Origin: Antitrichia curtipendula
Lineage: Eukaryota > Streptophyta > Bryopsida > Hypnales > Leucodontaceae
Length of the DNA: 64,000 bases
NCBI GenBank assembly: GCA_951230915.1
Contig: OX579635.1
Coordinates: forward strand, 46,562,001-46,626,000
Direction: 5' to 3'
Shown here: positions 1 to 11,154 of the stretch, one piece after another
Layout: each line of letters begins with the position of its first letter
How positions within the stretch are numbered: the first letter of the stretch is position 1
Translations under genes and position numbers: made by a program
The notes under the pieces: generated by a model
Told to the model about the DNA's origin: nothing
The model's database searches: none
Seen by the model: the letters and a program-made list of their open reading frames with translations, nothing else

Positions 1-2500
1 GTGCCACTCCAATGTATCGCAATCCGTTTCCACCACAGATCGGGTATGGGGTATGGCCGTGTTGAACTCCTCAGTTGCAACTCCAAGTTGCCCCCTAACA
101 ATGGCTGATCTGGTTTGAACTCGAGGATGAAAAAAGTTAACCTTATCAAGGCGATGAGAATCACCTTCGGAACCAATTGGAAGATCCAATTTCCTTTTGC
201 TGGACCCAAATACCTCTTCTCCCTCTAAGTGCAGAATTCGTGTGTAGATGTCTTCTGCCCCAGGCATTTCACTGAGTGCATCCGCAATTTTCTTTCCATC
301 TCCAGATGCCATAGCTCTCTTCAATTTCAAATTTTCTTTAGAAGGGCCTTTCCCAGAAGGGCCCCCATATAGGTAAGCTCTGTAGTTGGTCATCTGCATG
401 AAGGCTCGAACCCAATCATCACATGTGGCAACAAATAAATCAGATCCGCGTTTTCCGGAAGCCTACATCCATTTGTTGTGCACCATTTCTGCTAGATTGC
501 ATGTTGGAATGTCCGCTAGTTCTGTTGTTGTCAGTTTCTGCAAAGATGATGAATGAAATCATTATTTTTCGAGTTTATGATTTGAAAATTTAAGATAAAA
601 AATAGAAAAAAAATGAGGATAAAGATCATACCGTTTCCATGAATCCGCCCCATTGACGATATCGAAAGTGCCAAAATGCAAGCCAATCCTCGAGTTCATG
701 AATTATTGGTTCTGATGCAACTCCAGAGGAATACCACCAAGCTCTGATTTCTAGATACATCTTGTCTGCCTCGTACATTGATGTTGCATCCTTGTACTGC
801 CTGCAAAGTCGGATATGCTGGTTCTGGAATTCTTTGGCAATTAGCTTCTCTGTGTGCTTGTGCATACTTGTTGCCCAATGGAACAAACAAGTCCTTTCAC
901 GGTCCACCATTGGAATGGATGGATCCCCTGATCCGTACACAATGCAAACTGCATTAAAGTTTGTTTGAGCACTATCACACATGAATCCTTTGAAGATTGG
1001 ATCCGCCACCCCATTTTTTGCCATGACCTTATTTAGGCAACGCCAAAAAATGAGTTGGCCTTCAGTGCCCTCACTTTGCATATCACAAATAGCAATAGTC
1101 ATGACCTTACAAAAAGTAGAGTCATAGACATGACAAGCAATAGTTGTCCATGATTTCACCCTCTTGACATGATCAAACATGACAAAGCAATTCTCAAGAT
1201 TGCCGCCAAGTTGCATCCGTCGTACAAGATCAACTCCACTGCTAGGTCCATCCACAAGCATCTTGAACAAATAGACCTTCTCTTGACCTTGTCCCGGAAA
1301 TACACTATCGTGGATATACTCCATTTTGGCACGTCTCTTCATGTCAAGAATCCGATCAATCTTGCCACCACCCTTGTTGTTGCTCCGGAAAGAAGATATC
1401 ATGTTGCGTACATTGGGCAAGCTAAGGAGCTAGAACTTATCCATGACATTCTCTAACGCATCGCCGTGGAGCATCTCCTTGGGTCCAGGTCCATTGTGAA
1501 TAAAGAATGTGTGGAGGAACTCTTTGCTTGCTGCCAAGGCAATGACAGAAGTTTTGGCGGTTGGAGTTCTAGCTACTTCATGAGCAATCAATCCATTGAT
1601 TGCATCTAGAGACACCCTGCACTGGCCATCAACAACTGGATGCAAATAGACACCCAAGTGGATGCACACACGTGACAAATCTGCAGCTCTTAGTATGTAA
1701 TAAATTCGCGAGCCACATACACTGAGGCAAGTAGGAGATTGTCTACAAACTTTACAGACCAGAGTAGAATCTAGTGGAGGAATCTGACCTACGCTAAAAG
1801 AATGCTTGGTAGTCCCAATCCACTCAGTTTCGTTATTCTTCAAAGCTCGTGTGCGGTAATCACATGTTGGATTCTCACAGATCAAATGTCCAACACAATA
1901 TGACTTTCTAAACTTTAAACCTAGATCATTGTGGATGTTAGATGTCATGGTGCGACACCATGCGTGACCATCATACCGTTTATCTATATCCTCCATGCTT
2001 CTAGCCCCAGATGTAGGCCCATGACATGGCGGCAACTCAAAAAGAATGTTGCCATCAAATCTAGTCGGGAGAAACTGGACCTTTTGATACTCCACGACAT
2101 CAAAATCAATCTGAGCAAGCTCATTCCGTGATCCAGGCACTGAAGACAATTTGCGAAGGCATTGCAATACACTATGGGACTCGCAAGGATTGGGAGGAAG
2201 AGGAGGACGAGAAAACTCGGACGATGCAGGACTACTAAGGGTAGTACGGAAGGCAATAGGAATAGATGAATCTAACGTGGATGGGAATGCAACATTCTTG
2301 GAGGAATGTTGACTAACTCGAATTAGTGTCTCACCTTCGGAATCATTAGATAGTTCTATTAGTGATCCTAGGAACTCACGCTTAACATTGTTGACATTGA
2401 ACGTGATATTATTCTCCGAACGTCCACTAGTTGGAGACTTCATTTTTACTGGACGTAATAATGGACTTTGAATATTGGGCGTATCAGAAACATGTGTCAT
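1..2500 (-). pseudogene. MULE transposase with N-terminal WRKY/GCM1-like zinc finger, decayed and cut by window edge
   Basis: Mutator-like (MULE) transposase read on the minus strand. The first in-frame ATG is at 2500. The N-terminal third is low complexity. At about 1990-1750 comes a Cys/His region (KSYCVGHLICENPTCDYRTRA) of the WRKY/GCM1 zinc-finger type that is often fused to MULE transposases. Next is a DDE-like core with GFMCDSAQTNFNAV and a C..H motif (ERTCLFHW). A 94-nt intron (631-538, GTATG..GCAG) leads to a C-terminal exon with LADIPTCNLAEMVHNKW, open to the left edge. Two in-frame TAG codons interrupt it, at 1432-1430 and 465-463; the second sits where Gln would be expected (KWM-stop-ASG). 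Family assignment rests on motifs, not a search. The copy cannot encode a full protein unless the stops are read through. Confidence 0.75.
538..631 (-). other. Intron in the MULE transposase
   Basis: The donor ACG|GTATGA ends the upstream exon at 632 and the acceptor TTTGCAG|AAA starts the next at 537. The junction is phase 0 and the reading frame continues into the conserved C-terminal sequence, which supports a real short intron in the ancestral element. Confidence 0.7.
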
Positions 2501-2530
2501 TTCAGTTGAAGCTACCAAGACCTCGAGCAA

Positions 2531-3408
2531 TAGACCATAAACTCTATAGCGTCCTGCATGAAGAAGCCAATAGAAGCCTTCGTGATTGCTATATCTTGAC
2601 TACAAGATAGATTCTTTAACAACACCATAGTCGCTTGAGACTTCTTCCTCTACGATGATAGAAGAAGGGGACAATCCAAAACGGACATGAAGGATATGGA
2701 CGGACACATGTACAGAACCTTCAATACCTAATGGTAAAACCAATGGGACTTCGTGACCTCTAGCAACAATACTAGCCATAGTGAAGCACTAAAGCAAATT
2801 GCGGACAAGCACCAACACTAAGAAAGAAGAAGAAGCAATCAAGCAAAGAATGATGTTTGCAAGTGCTGGAGGTGTAAATATAAAGAAGGAGAGACAAGTA
2901 GTGTCATTCAAAATGAAAGGAACTTTTTCATGGATGCACCAAAATTTGAAATTGGATTGATGATTGAACATTTGTTAGTACGTATCATATCTAGATTTGA
3001 TATAGAAAAAGATATACTAGCAACGTAAAAATTATACGTGGATAAGGCGGCGGCTTAGATGGTATCAATTAACACACCACCAATAATAAATGGATTATAT
3101 TACAATAGATGTACCAATTTGTGTCAGACAATGTTGGTAGTATTACAATTAACACTAATAAGAGACAATGGGCCAAATAACAGTAAGAAGTAGCCGTCAT
3201 TTAGTCGTTGATGACAATTTAAATAACAGCCAATATTTATAGAGAAAATTGAATTGTAGCTTACTAGAGAGGAGTTGTAAGAGTCTCATAGAATATAAAA
3301 GCCCATGAAAGGGAATGAAGTAGTATTTAGAAATGCATGTTCTAAAGAGTATGTGATGTAGTGTAGAGGATGTTGATACTGTAATGCCTTACTAGTTGAT
3401 TATTTCAG
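2531..3408. other. No gene recognised; flank of the MULE
   Basis: AT-rich sequence upstream of the minus-strand MULE reading frame. It should contain the MULE promoter and possibly its terminal inverted repeat, but the partner end lies outside the window, so no TIR can be paired. No ORF with recognisable protein features was seen. Confidence 0.4.
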
Positions 3409-3723
3409 ATGCAAGGAAACATCATTTCTCCATTGTTAGCGTTGGACATTCCAGTTCAAGGTAGGAAAAGAAGGAGGAAAAGTAGCTTTTGTTACTCAAG
3501 TAGAAGGCAATTGTTAAAGGCTAGAATGATTAGACGGTTGCCTCGAATCACTACAGTTGATCTATCAGGCACAATAAGGAATTTAACGTATGGAGGTACT
3601 GTTTCATGTGGAGCAATAGGAGAGGATGTCGTGGAGGTGGAAACCATTTCATGTGAAGCTAAACTAGAACCAGATATAGTTTTTTGTCGTAGTGATTTGG
3701 ATCAAGAAAATAACTCGGTTTAG
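3409..3723 (+). CDS. Unrecognised small basic ORF, possibly a terminal exon
   Basis: A 104-codon ORF from an ATG that directly follows an acceptor-like sequence (TTATTTCAG|ATG). The product is strongly basic near its start (KRRRKSS, RRQLLKARMIRR), which looks like a nuclear-localisation or DNA-binding patch, and then becomes neutral to acidic. It ends at a TAG (3721-3723). Reading past this stop gives a further in-frame acidic Glu-rich tail to a TAA near 3809. No family is recognised. It may be the last exon of an element-encoded accessory gene, or chance. Low confidence. Confidence 0.25.
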   Translation: MQGNIISPLLALDIPVQGRKRRRKSSFCYSSRRQLLKARMIRRLPRITTVDLSGTIRNLTYGGTVSCGAIGEDVVEVETISCEAKLEPDIVFCRSDLDQENNSV

Positions 3724-4386
3724 TATATTAACAAAGTGGAGGAAGAAGAAGGAGGAGAAGACAAAGAGCAAGAGCTTGGAAGTACAAACGAAATGGTAAA
3801 AAAATAATAATCCAAAGTGATACTAAATTTGAATGTATGTGAAAAGTTTTCTTAGATGCGCATTTTGCAACTTTACATCATTTTGTTCACATCGGAATCG
3901 CAATTCCAACGGTATATAGCACGTAAAAATCGGACACATATTGAAGAAGTTACGGTCTAAAAACTAATTCAGCATCTTAGAATCTGGCCTGAAATCTTCA
4001 GATTTCGCTGATTTTTAGGCGAAATCCAGCACTTTTATTTTCAGCAGACTTTGCCGATTTTTGTAAAATCATCAGTGTGTCAAAAATTCTGAAAAAAATT
4101 GGAGTGAGTTTGAAGCATATAATCTATGAGAATTAAACAAATTTGGCTCAAAATTTCAAAAACTCAAAAAGTTATTCAAAAGATTTTCTTCAGGCATATC
4201 TACCAATCTCTTCCTTGTTTTTTTTTGTTTTTTTTGGACACTAGCTTTCACCCTAATCCTTTTGTTGTCTTTGGCCGCCGTTTTTGAAGGTGCAGCGGCA
4301 GGAGCACACGGAAGAGGAAGACGGAGCTACCAACATGGAGGAGGGAGAGGCTGCAACGGAGGCGGCGGTGGAGGTTGTGCAGCGAG
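3724..4386. other. Gene-free stretch ahead of the ParB-methyltransferase gene
   Basis: AT-rich until about 4260, including T-runs at 4220-4240, then GC-rich from about 4260. The GC shift fits the 5' leader of the plus-strand gene that follows. No TATA box can be assigned with confidence. Confidence 0.3.
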
Positions 4387-7300
4387 ATGGGCTCCAGTGC
4401 GCAGAGTGCGGCAAATACAGGTGTGTGGCTTGTGTTTTGGTTGGCCTTCTTAGAGGGCAGCCGTTAACGGCCACGGCCTTCTTGAAATTGGTTTGTTTTC
4501 TGCATAGGCTACGATTTGGTCAAATGCTGCAACTTCTTGCGCCTTCATAGTGGGCAGCCGTTGACGGCCACGTTTTGGGGGATTCTGGTTTAGGGTTTAT
4601 GTAGTCCACGATGTTGTCAAATGCGGCAATTTCTTTGGCCTTGGTAATGGACAAGTTGCAATTTGGTCAAATGCTGCAATTTTTTGCGCCTTCCTAATGG
4701 ACAGCCGTTAACGGCCCCATTTTCTGGGATTCCAGTTTAGGATTTAGATAGGCTTTGGTTGGGTCAAATGCTGCTATTCTTTTTGGCTTTATAATAGACA
4801 GCCATTAACGGCCATGTATTTTCTGATTATGGTTTGTTTTCCGCATAGGCTACAATTTGGTCATATGTTGCAATTTCTTGGGACTTCGTGATGGACAGTC
4901 GTTAACGGCCATGCATTTTTGGATTCTGATTTGTTTTCCGCATAGGCTAGGATTTGCTGAAATGTTGCATTTCTAAGGAACTTTATAATGGACAGCCGTT
5001 AACAGCCATGAATTTCTAGGTTTAGATTTGCTTTCCAAATAAATAGGGTTTGGTTACATGATGCAATTTCTTTGGACATCGTAATGGACAACCATTAACG
5101 GCTGCTATGTTCATTACAATAAACATACACAAACTAGAACAATTCTATCTTGTTTTAGATCGAATGGAATTCAATTTTTTTGTGTGCAGGAATCACGTGC
5201 TAGACCTTTAAGTTTGAGTTATGTTCTAAAGAAGCTTTGCCAATACAAGTTGTTTGTTATTATTGGTTAGCCGTTAACGGCTGGGTTATTTTTTAAAACT
5301 CATCAAACACAAACTAAATTGTTTGCAGTTTATATGATTCATGTTTTATTTCAAGGATTACATCAATCATTATATTTGTACACGGCAATTGATTATATTT
5401 TGATATTTTTTCAGAGATATTGACGCAAGGAGATCCACAAGCACAAAGATTACCTGTTGCACTTGAGCCTCTTTCTAAAGATCAATTGGAGTTACAGTTA
5501 CATGGCTTTTTGAAGAAGGAAACTGTAAACACATCTTCTCGTCTTGAGCGGTTGAGGTATCAACCAAGGGCAAAATCAAAAATCAACATTCCTTTATATT
5601 GTATGATTTCTTTGCCGGTTGTAAGGCCTTTTTTGAAAAACGACGTGATGAATTTGGCTGCACATTTTGTTACTTGTGGTTATATGGAAGGCAATGGAGT
5701 TTTTTATGTAGCCTTGGAGAACAATGAGGGGAAGACTATAGATGTCACTGATGATGTTATTAAATCATGGAGTGCCAATTGGAGGCTGGCCAATGATGCA
5801 TTTGAAAGAGAATTGGAAAAGGATGATGATCTCAAAGTCTTTTTGGGCAAAATGTTCATGGTATGGGACGGTAACCATCGCTTGCAAGCATGGTTGCCTA
5901 TTATCAATCGTGATCACGCAGACGACTTCACATGGCACTATGCTGTTGAAAGCATTATTTTGGAGGTCAAGGGGGACGTTGCAACTATGTTGGCAACTTT
6001 ACATGAAGTCAACTGGTGATTCCTTCTTTCTTTTTTCTTTTTTTGGCAATTTTCATTTCATTTGACTTCTTAGTATCTAAAGCTTGTTTGATTATGATCC
6101 TTGTCATTGTCACTATTTTATTTTATTTATTTCTCTGTTGGATGTTTATCACATTGTGTTTAACAAAATCAATCTTCTTTTGCCAGGAGAAACCAAAAAT
6201 CCCATGTGTCCATAAATCTTGTTCACAAGCTTTATCGTATTCAAAGTATTGCTGGGCAGCCGCTGTCTTACTTTGAAAAACTTGTTTCCAAAGAGGATCT
6301 TGCTGTAGCTGAAGCCAAGCAAAAGTCAAAACTTAGAACTTGGTTCACATTAACAATTGAAGCTCTAAATGGAGTTTTATACCAGGTTCGTTTCTAAAGT
6401 TTTATTTTTCATTTCATATTTGATTGCAATGTTTTAGTCATTCTTTTGTTCTTGTTGTTAATTTGAATTAGTACCATCTTGCTCTACTATGCATAATAAT
6501 TTTGTCATCATGTGCAATTTTGCATTTTCTTATAAATATTCTACTTGATGTAGCAAGAGTTGAGAGATGTTGCTGCTGCTGCACAAAGAAAATTTTATGA
6601 AAAGTATCCCAATCCAACAGATTGGACTTCAAGTGCAGTTGATGAGTGGGTCTCCAAAGCTGTTGAGAGGGTGAGGGTGGCTTCTCATTCAGAGTTGAAG
6701 AAACAGCTCCCCATTGCCAATCCTAAGCACACCACGGCCTTCTTGGAGCAAGTGAAGTTTCACTATGAAACTCATGATGAAAGCCCAGAAATGACTCAAG
6801 AAAAACTATGGATGCTAGCAACTTCAGCTATGGATACTTCTATGAAGATCAAATGGCTTGAGAGGTGGAACAAATCTCCTACTCTTCGGGAGTCTCTCAA
6901 ATTCCCCAAACCAAAATTCAACGATATAGACTTTCCTAAGTGGCTTCATAAAGCTACATGGTGGGCTCAGGTGAATACTTATCTTTTTTATTTTATTATT
7001 TTAGTGTTATTTCTTTAAGACTTCTCATTCAATCATAGCATTCTCCTAATTTAAATTTTGTGTATGGCAGTTGGCTCTTGAGACAGAAAAACTTTTTGAT
7101 GCTACAGTGGCTGATTTGGGCGTGTCAGTTAACTATCTTCCAGATGGTATGGATCCTTTGCCCACTATTTTTGATTATGTGGAGACAATGCGCATATTGT
7201 TGTGGGAGACTGCATTCTTTCGTGAATTTGCAATGGACAAGGGGGTCCATAAGAATCACAAGATTGATAAGCAACTAAATTTCAAACTAGCTATGCAAAG

Positions 7301-7828
7301 GGTGCTTTATAGGTACTTTAAGTATGTGCTTTTCCCTGCTAAAGCCATCTCCAAATCGCCTACTCTTTTTGCAAATTATTTAGACAAAGAAAGTGAAGAA
7401 TGCATGTTCACTGAAGGGATCATGAAAGCTTGGGATCCTATGCATTGGGCCCAATGTGGATGGTATCTGGATTGTCCTCTCAAAAGACCTCCTACTTCTG
7501 ACATTGCCCTTCGAGATTCTATTGAACCCGACCTCAAAGGTACAATTGTAGCTGCTCCTAAAATAGTAGATAAAGAAACAGCCAAGAAGCTCAAGAAGAC
7601 AAAGCCAAAACCGAAGAAGTTACTGGTTCATCTTGATGATTCTGATGAAGATGTACCGGTTCAAGAAACTCTCAAAAACCTTGCAGTTACTATATCTTCT
7701 TCGTCAAAGGGAGAGGCAATACTCCCTCCTTCAAAGCGGCAAAAAACAACTTCTGCTTCTGCTCCTATGGTTTTGGTGCCAACCGATTTTCCTACTTTTG
7801 AGATACTTCCTAAAATTAGGGGTATGAT
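4387..7828 (+). pseudogene. ParB-like/methyltransferase fusion gene, 5' half (exons 1-5a), disrupted by CACTA insertion
   Basis: Exons inferred from GT..AG borders: 4387-4420, 5415-6015, 6187-6385, 6554-6970 and 7071-7828. All junctions keep one frame; exons 2-5 are strong. Exon 1 (ATG 4387, phase 1 into 5415) is a weaker choice, made because it is the frame that joins cleanly. Exon 2 has a ParB/sulfiredoxin-like domain with WDGNHRLQAW (D about residue 163). Exons 3-5 are helical and Trp-rich, of no recognised family. A Lys/Pro-rich nuclear-localisation-like stretch (KKLKKTKPKPKK) and a low-complexity linker come before the break. The coding sequence stops at a CACTA element after the GAT at 7826-7828 and resumes at 26027. 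With the 3' half, the joined gene predicts about 1071 residues. ParB-type domains bind DNA or nucleotides in bacteria; the role here is unknown. Confidence 0.75.
4421..5414 (+). repeat. ~97-bp tandem repeat with GCCGTTAACGGC palindromes, in intron 1
   Basis: The 12-mer GCCGTTAACGGC or a 1-2 mismatch version occurs at 4460, 4558, 4704, 4801, 4898, 4995, 5091 and 5270. Steps are 98, 146, 97, 97, 97, 96 and 179 nt, so the unit is about 97 bp. The 146-nt step contains a partial unit without the palindrome, near 4650. Units also share GGTCAAATGCTGCAATTTCTT and TTTTCCGCATAGGCT blocks. Each palindrome carries AACGG on both strands, the core of plant MYB/MSA-type sites. The array fills the predicted first intron of the ParB-methyltransferase gene. 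That it is regulatory is inference. Confidence 0.8.
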
Positions 7829-8269
7829 CACTACAAGGGAAGAGGGGGGTTTAAGCGCAATTTTTAGTCCAAATATCCATACTGGAAGGTCTTGGACATT
7901 CAGTAAAATTTTATTGAAAATCTGGTGTCTAGGACTTGCCTTATAGTACTTTTCTAATATACTACTATATGTCCTTTCAGCTCATAAATGCACGACTTTT
8001 AAGCAACGAATGAGGAAAGTGGTTTAACTGGTCTATATCCATGAAACTTACTGGATTGTATATCTAATTTTAACTTCTTTGCATCTGCTGACACTTGGCG
8101 TTTTCTGAAACCACCTCTGCAGCCAATGGCTGGACGTTTGATTTTCAAAGCAAAGCTTTACATAAAACACGTGTGCTTCTAGCAAAATATACATTCAAGC
8201 AAAAATAATTACGATATAAACATTTTTTATTTAAATATTGTTTTATTGTCATTGTTCTATGTACATTGT

Positions 8270-8400
8270 TCCCTACACTTTGTATATCACTACGTCTTTG
8301 TATACCACTACATATATATTACGTATACCACTACGTATATCGCTATGTATATCGCTACATACAACACTACATATATACTACGTATATCACTATCTCCATG
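8270..8400. repeat. Short tandem repeat near the left end of the CACTA element
   Basis: About ten degenerate copies of a 10-13 bp unit of the form TATATCACTACG or TATACCACTACG. CACTA elements carry subterminal repeats that bind their TNP1/TnpA-type protein, and this array lies 440-570 bp inside the left end. No clear matching array was seen near the right end, so the binding role is only suggested. Confidence 0.5.
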
Positions 8401-10218
8401 TTACACGCATCAGAAGAGATGGTGATTACATAAAAACTACAAAATAAACTCTCAACATACATACTTAAGTACTACTTGTACAATACTACAATGTCGTCCT
8501 TCCGATGAGCACTGGCCATTTCTGAGCATTCTATGCCGCAGGGTTCTTTGTACAACTCCATCAGCAGCTACGATGACCAGTGAGGTTCTTCCATTTGTTA
8601 AACTTGCAGAAGGTTGTGTAAAAGCATATATGGCCATAGAATTCCTCGACCATTTGCTTGTTGAACTGTCTGACTCTTCAATTGCTCTGTCCATCCAGGT
8701 GGGAATGGACAAACTTTTGAGCCTCCACTACCGGTATATGAAGTGACTTTGATGCATCGCCACCCTTTTGGAATAATTTTCTTGCCGTACTTAGACCTTG
8801 CCAATCCCATTACAATAGCCTTCCCAATCTCTTCCTTTCTCCCTCCAGTGAATGCAAACAGAAGCACAATGTCACCACAATTCATCTACAATACTCACAT
8901 TCAGTCCATCTCCTACGACTTTAGTACGTACATTATATCGTTAATTTCAAAGTGTAGCACACATGATATAACAGACTTTGGAAAGCGACAACCTTAAGTA
9001 GACCATCAAATTTCACTTGCTTCAATGAAAGTTCAATAATATGTTACATCTCCTTAAAACCACAAATCATGTCATTGACACTACTGCAGGAAGCATGTAG
9101 ACAAACTCAGTCACAAAACCTCTACGTGCTTTTATCATATAAGTTGTAAGTTATTATTGGATGTCTGTCGTGACCTTCATGAGTTGCTCTCATCAATTTA
9201 GAACTTCCAATGCACATGCTGACACTTCCAGTACTCCCTTTGTTCCAAAGTGATTGTCCACAATTTTTTCTGGTATTTTTCTGAGCCAATTTCATTGAAC
9301 ATATTTTAAAGAACATAATAAAACAAATTTACAGTATTTTATGTCACAAGAATCAATGAAAAACATTGCAGGTGTTCATGGAAACCTAAATACAATTAGC
9401 CAGAACAAAGATTTGTTTTCACCTACTCTAAACAACCTTAAAATAAAATGACATTCAAAGTGGACAATTATTTTGAGACATAGGAGTTTTTTTTGGGTGT
9501 CCTCTATACATTGATGCTTCCTATGAGTTCATTCCACCAAGACGATTCATATCTTAAAGAATTCATGAACAACATCGAAAAAACTCTCACCTCCATTTCT
9601 TTGATGTCGTCTCCTGATTTCTGTAACTCTCGTACCTCTTTCATGAATATGGACGACTTCTTCTCTTGTGCTCCGCATAGCACTTTCCCCTGCACATCTG
9701 CACCCTTTTTTTTTTGAATAGTTGTGGACGTTGCCTGTAGCATGTGCTCTCCATTACCATTACGTGGCTTCAAATTTTCCTTCATGTCTTTGAATACTAC
9801 CAACATGCAAAAAGTCTGGTCACTCTCCGAAGTAAACAAATTTCCACAGCACTAATAGTCCAAAGCAGTCGACAAGACAAGTGTGTTCTTAGTAATGCCT
9901 ACTTCCTAATTATTCGTTCAAATGTCTCAGGTTCTCATGGAATGCTGCTTCCATCGTTGAATTACTATTTCTCTTCTTACACACCAAAATATGCTTGGTT
10001 TCTATCTCTCTTCAAACACTTCGGCCTATGTAATTGGAACAAGACTTAGTATACTTACTATAAACCAATTCCATGATAGATAAGTAAATGCAGAGCATTC
10101 ATCAATATTGACGGGGCCGATTCAAAGCTAAATTGCGAACTTGCAGGCGAGCACCCATTCAATATACACGAAGGGACATTCAATCTAAAATTGAGAATGA
10201 TAGCACGCTTTGACACTA

Positions 10219-11154
10219 CCGTAGCCAGAGGTCACCTTCGGCAGAAAATAATTAAAAAATTTTAAGCCGAATGATTTTGAAAATTAACAAGTTACCTTGC
10301 CGAATTTAAGAAAAATTCATTGTTAAGAAAGCCGAAATCCTAGAAAATATTCCAAGACATCTACATGCCAGTACATGTCCACTAAGTGATGGGTAGAGAG
10401 GTCATTTTTATAGTGAAGTTCATTGTCCATCATGAATCCTCAAAGGATTTGGACAATTTGAAGATGAGCTTGAACGCTCATTGTCAAAACGCAGGAATTG
10501 TGTTTACTGTAGAACTTTAGACCTCGTTTTGGCATAGTAGAGTAACTTTTTTTCTTAAACTTTGAACTAAAAAAAGTTGAGAAATTAAGCCTAATTTCAT
10601 CTCCAAAAATCCATTTGATATTTCAAGACTCCAGTCAAAAGTTATGGACAAAATTCAGAGAAGATGTTTGAAAATGTCAAAGAAAATTTCTCTCCTAACC
10701 CCCTCTCTGAATTTTGTCCATAACTTTTTATTGGAGACTCAAAATCTCAAACTGATTTTTGGAGATTATATAAGGTTTGATTTACCAACTTTTCTTAGTT
10801 CAAAGTTTTATTAAAAAAATTATTCTTCTATGTCAAAATGAAGTATGACAATTTTTGCTTTAATTTGAGTTAACTAGGTATGAGCGGTTGAGCTTCTACT
10901 AATCCAAATTTACATATCCCGTATGGGTTGTTCCACCTCTACCACCTCACTTATATAAATACATTGTCTAAACACCTTCTTCCACTCGCAGCAAAAGTGA
11001 CTTTTGAATCTATTAAAGATGATTGCCGGAAATTACAATATTACTTATTTTAATGCCGAATTCTTCAGAAATTATATTTTAAAGTGCTGAAGTGTTTTTT
11101 AGACTTCAATTAATTATTCGGCAAACATGTGGCGAAGGTGACCTCTAGGTACGG
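10219..11154. mobile_element. TA-flanked MITE (936 bp) in a TNP1-gene intron, carrying a second MITE
   Basis: Terminal inverted repeats of about 22 bp: CCGTAGCCAGAGGTCACC on the left and GGTGACCTCTAGGTACGG on the right, flanked by TA on both sides (10217-10218, 11155-11156). Several GCCGAA/TTCGGC motifs lie near both ends. TA duplications suggest a Tc1/mariner-type origin. It falls between predicted TNP1 exons ending at 11312 and starting near 9797, so it is intronic. Confidence 0.75.
10521..10843. mobile_element. Fold-back MITE nested in the 10.2-kb MITE
   Basis: Arms of about 130-150 nt with moderate identity, from CTCGTTTTGGCATAGTAGAG on the left to CTTCTATGTCAAAATGAAG on the right. The loop, near 10670-10710, includes CCTAACCCCCTCTC. 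It sits in the middle of the 10219-11154 element. A target-site duplication could not be fixed. Confidence 0.65.

Noticed and set aside
4284..4550. ORF with CAECGKYRC that looks like a zinc finger ahead of the ParB gene
   Set aside because: Its frame cannot be spliced into exon 2 with the available GT..AG sites; another frame ending at the same donor joins cleanly.
4460..5281. CRISPR-like array
   Set aside because: Units repeat along their full length instead of alternating with unique spacers, and the host is a eukaryote.
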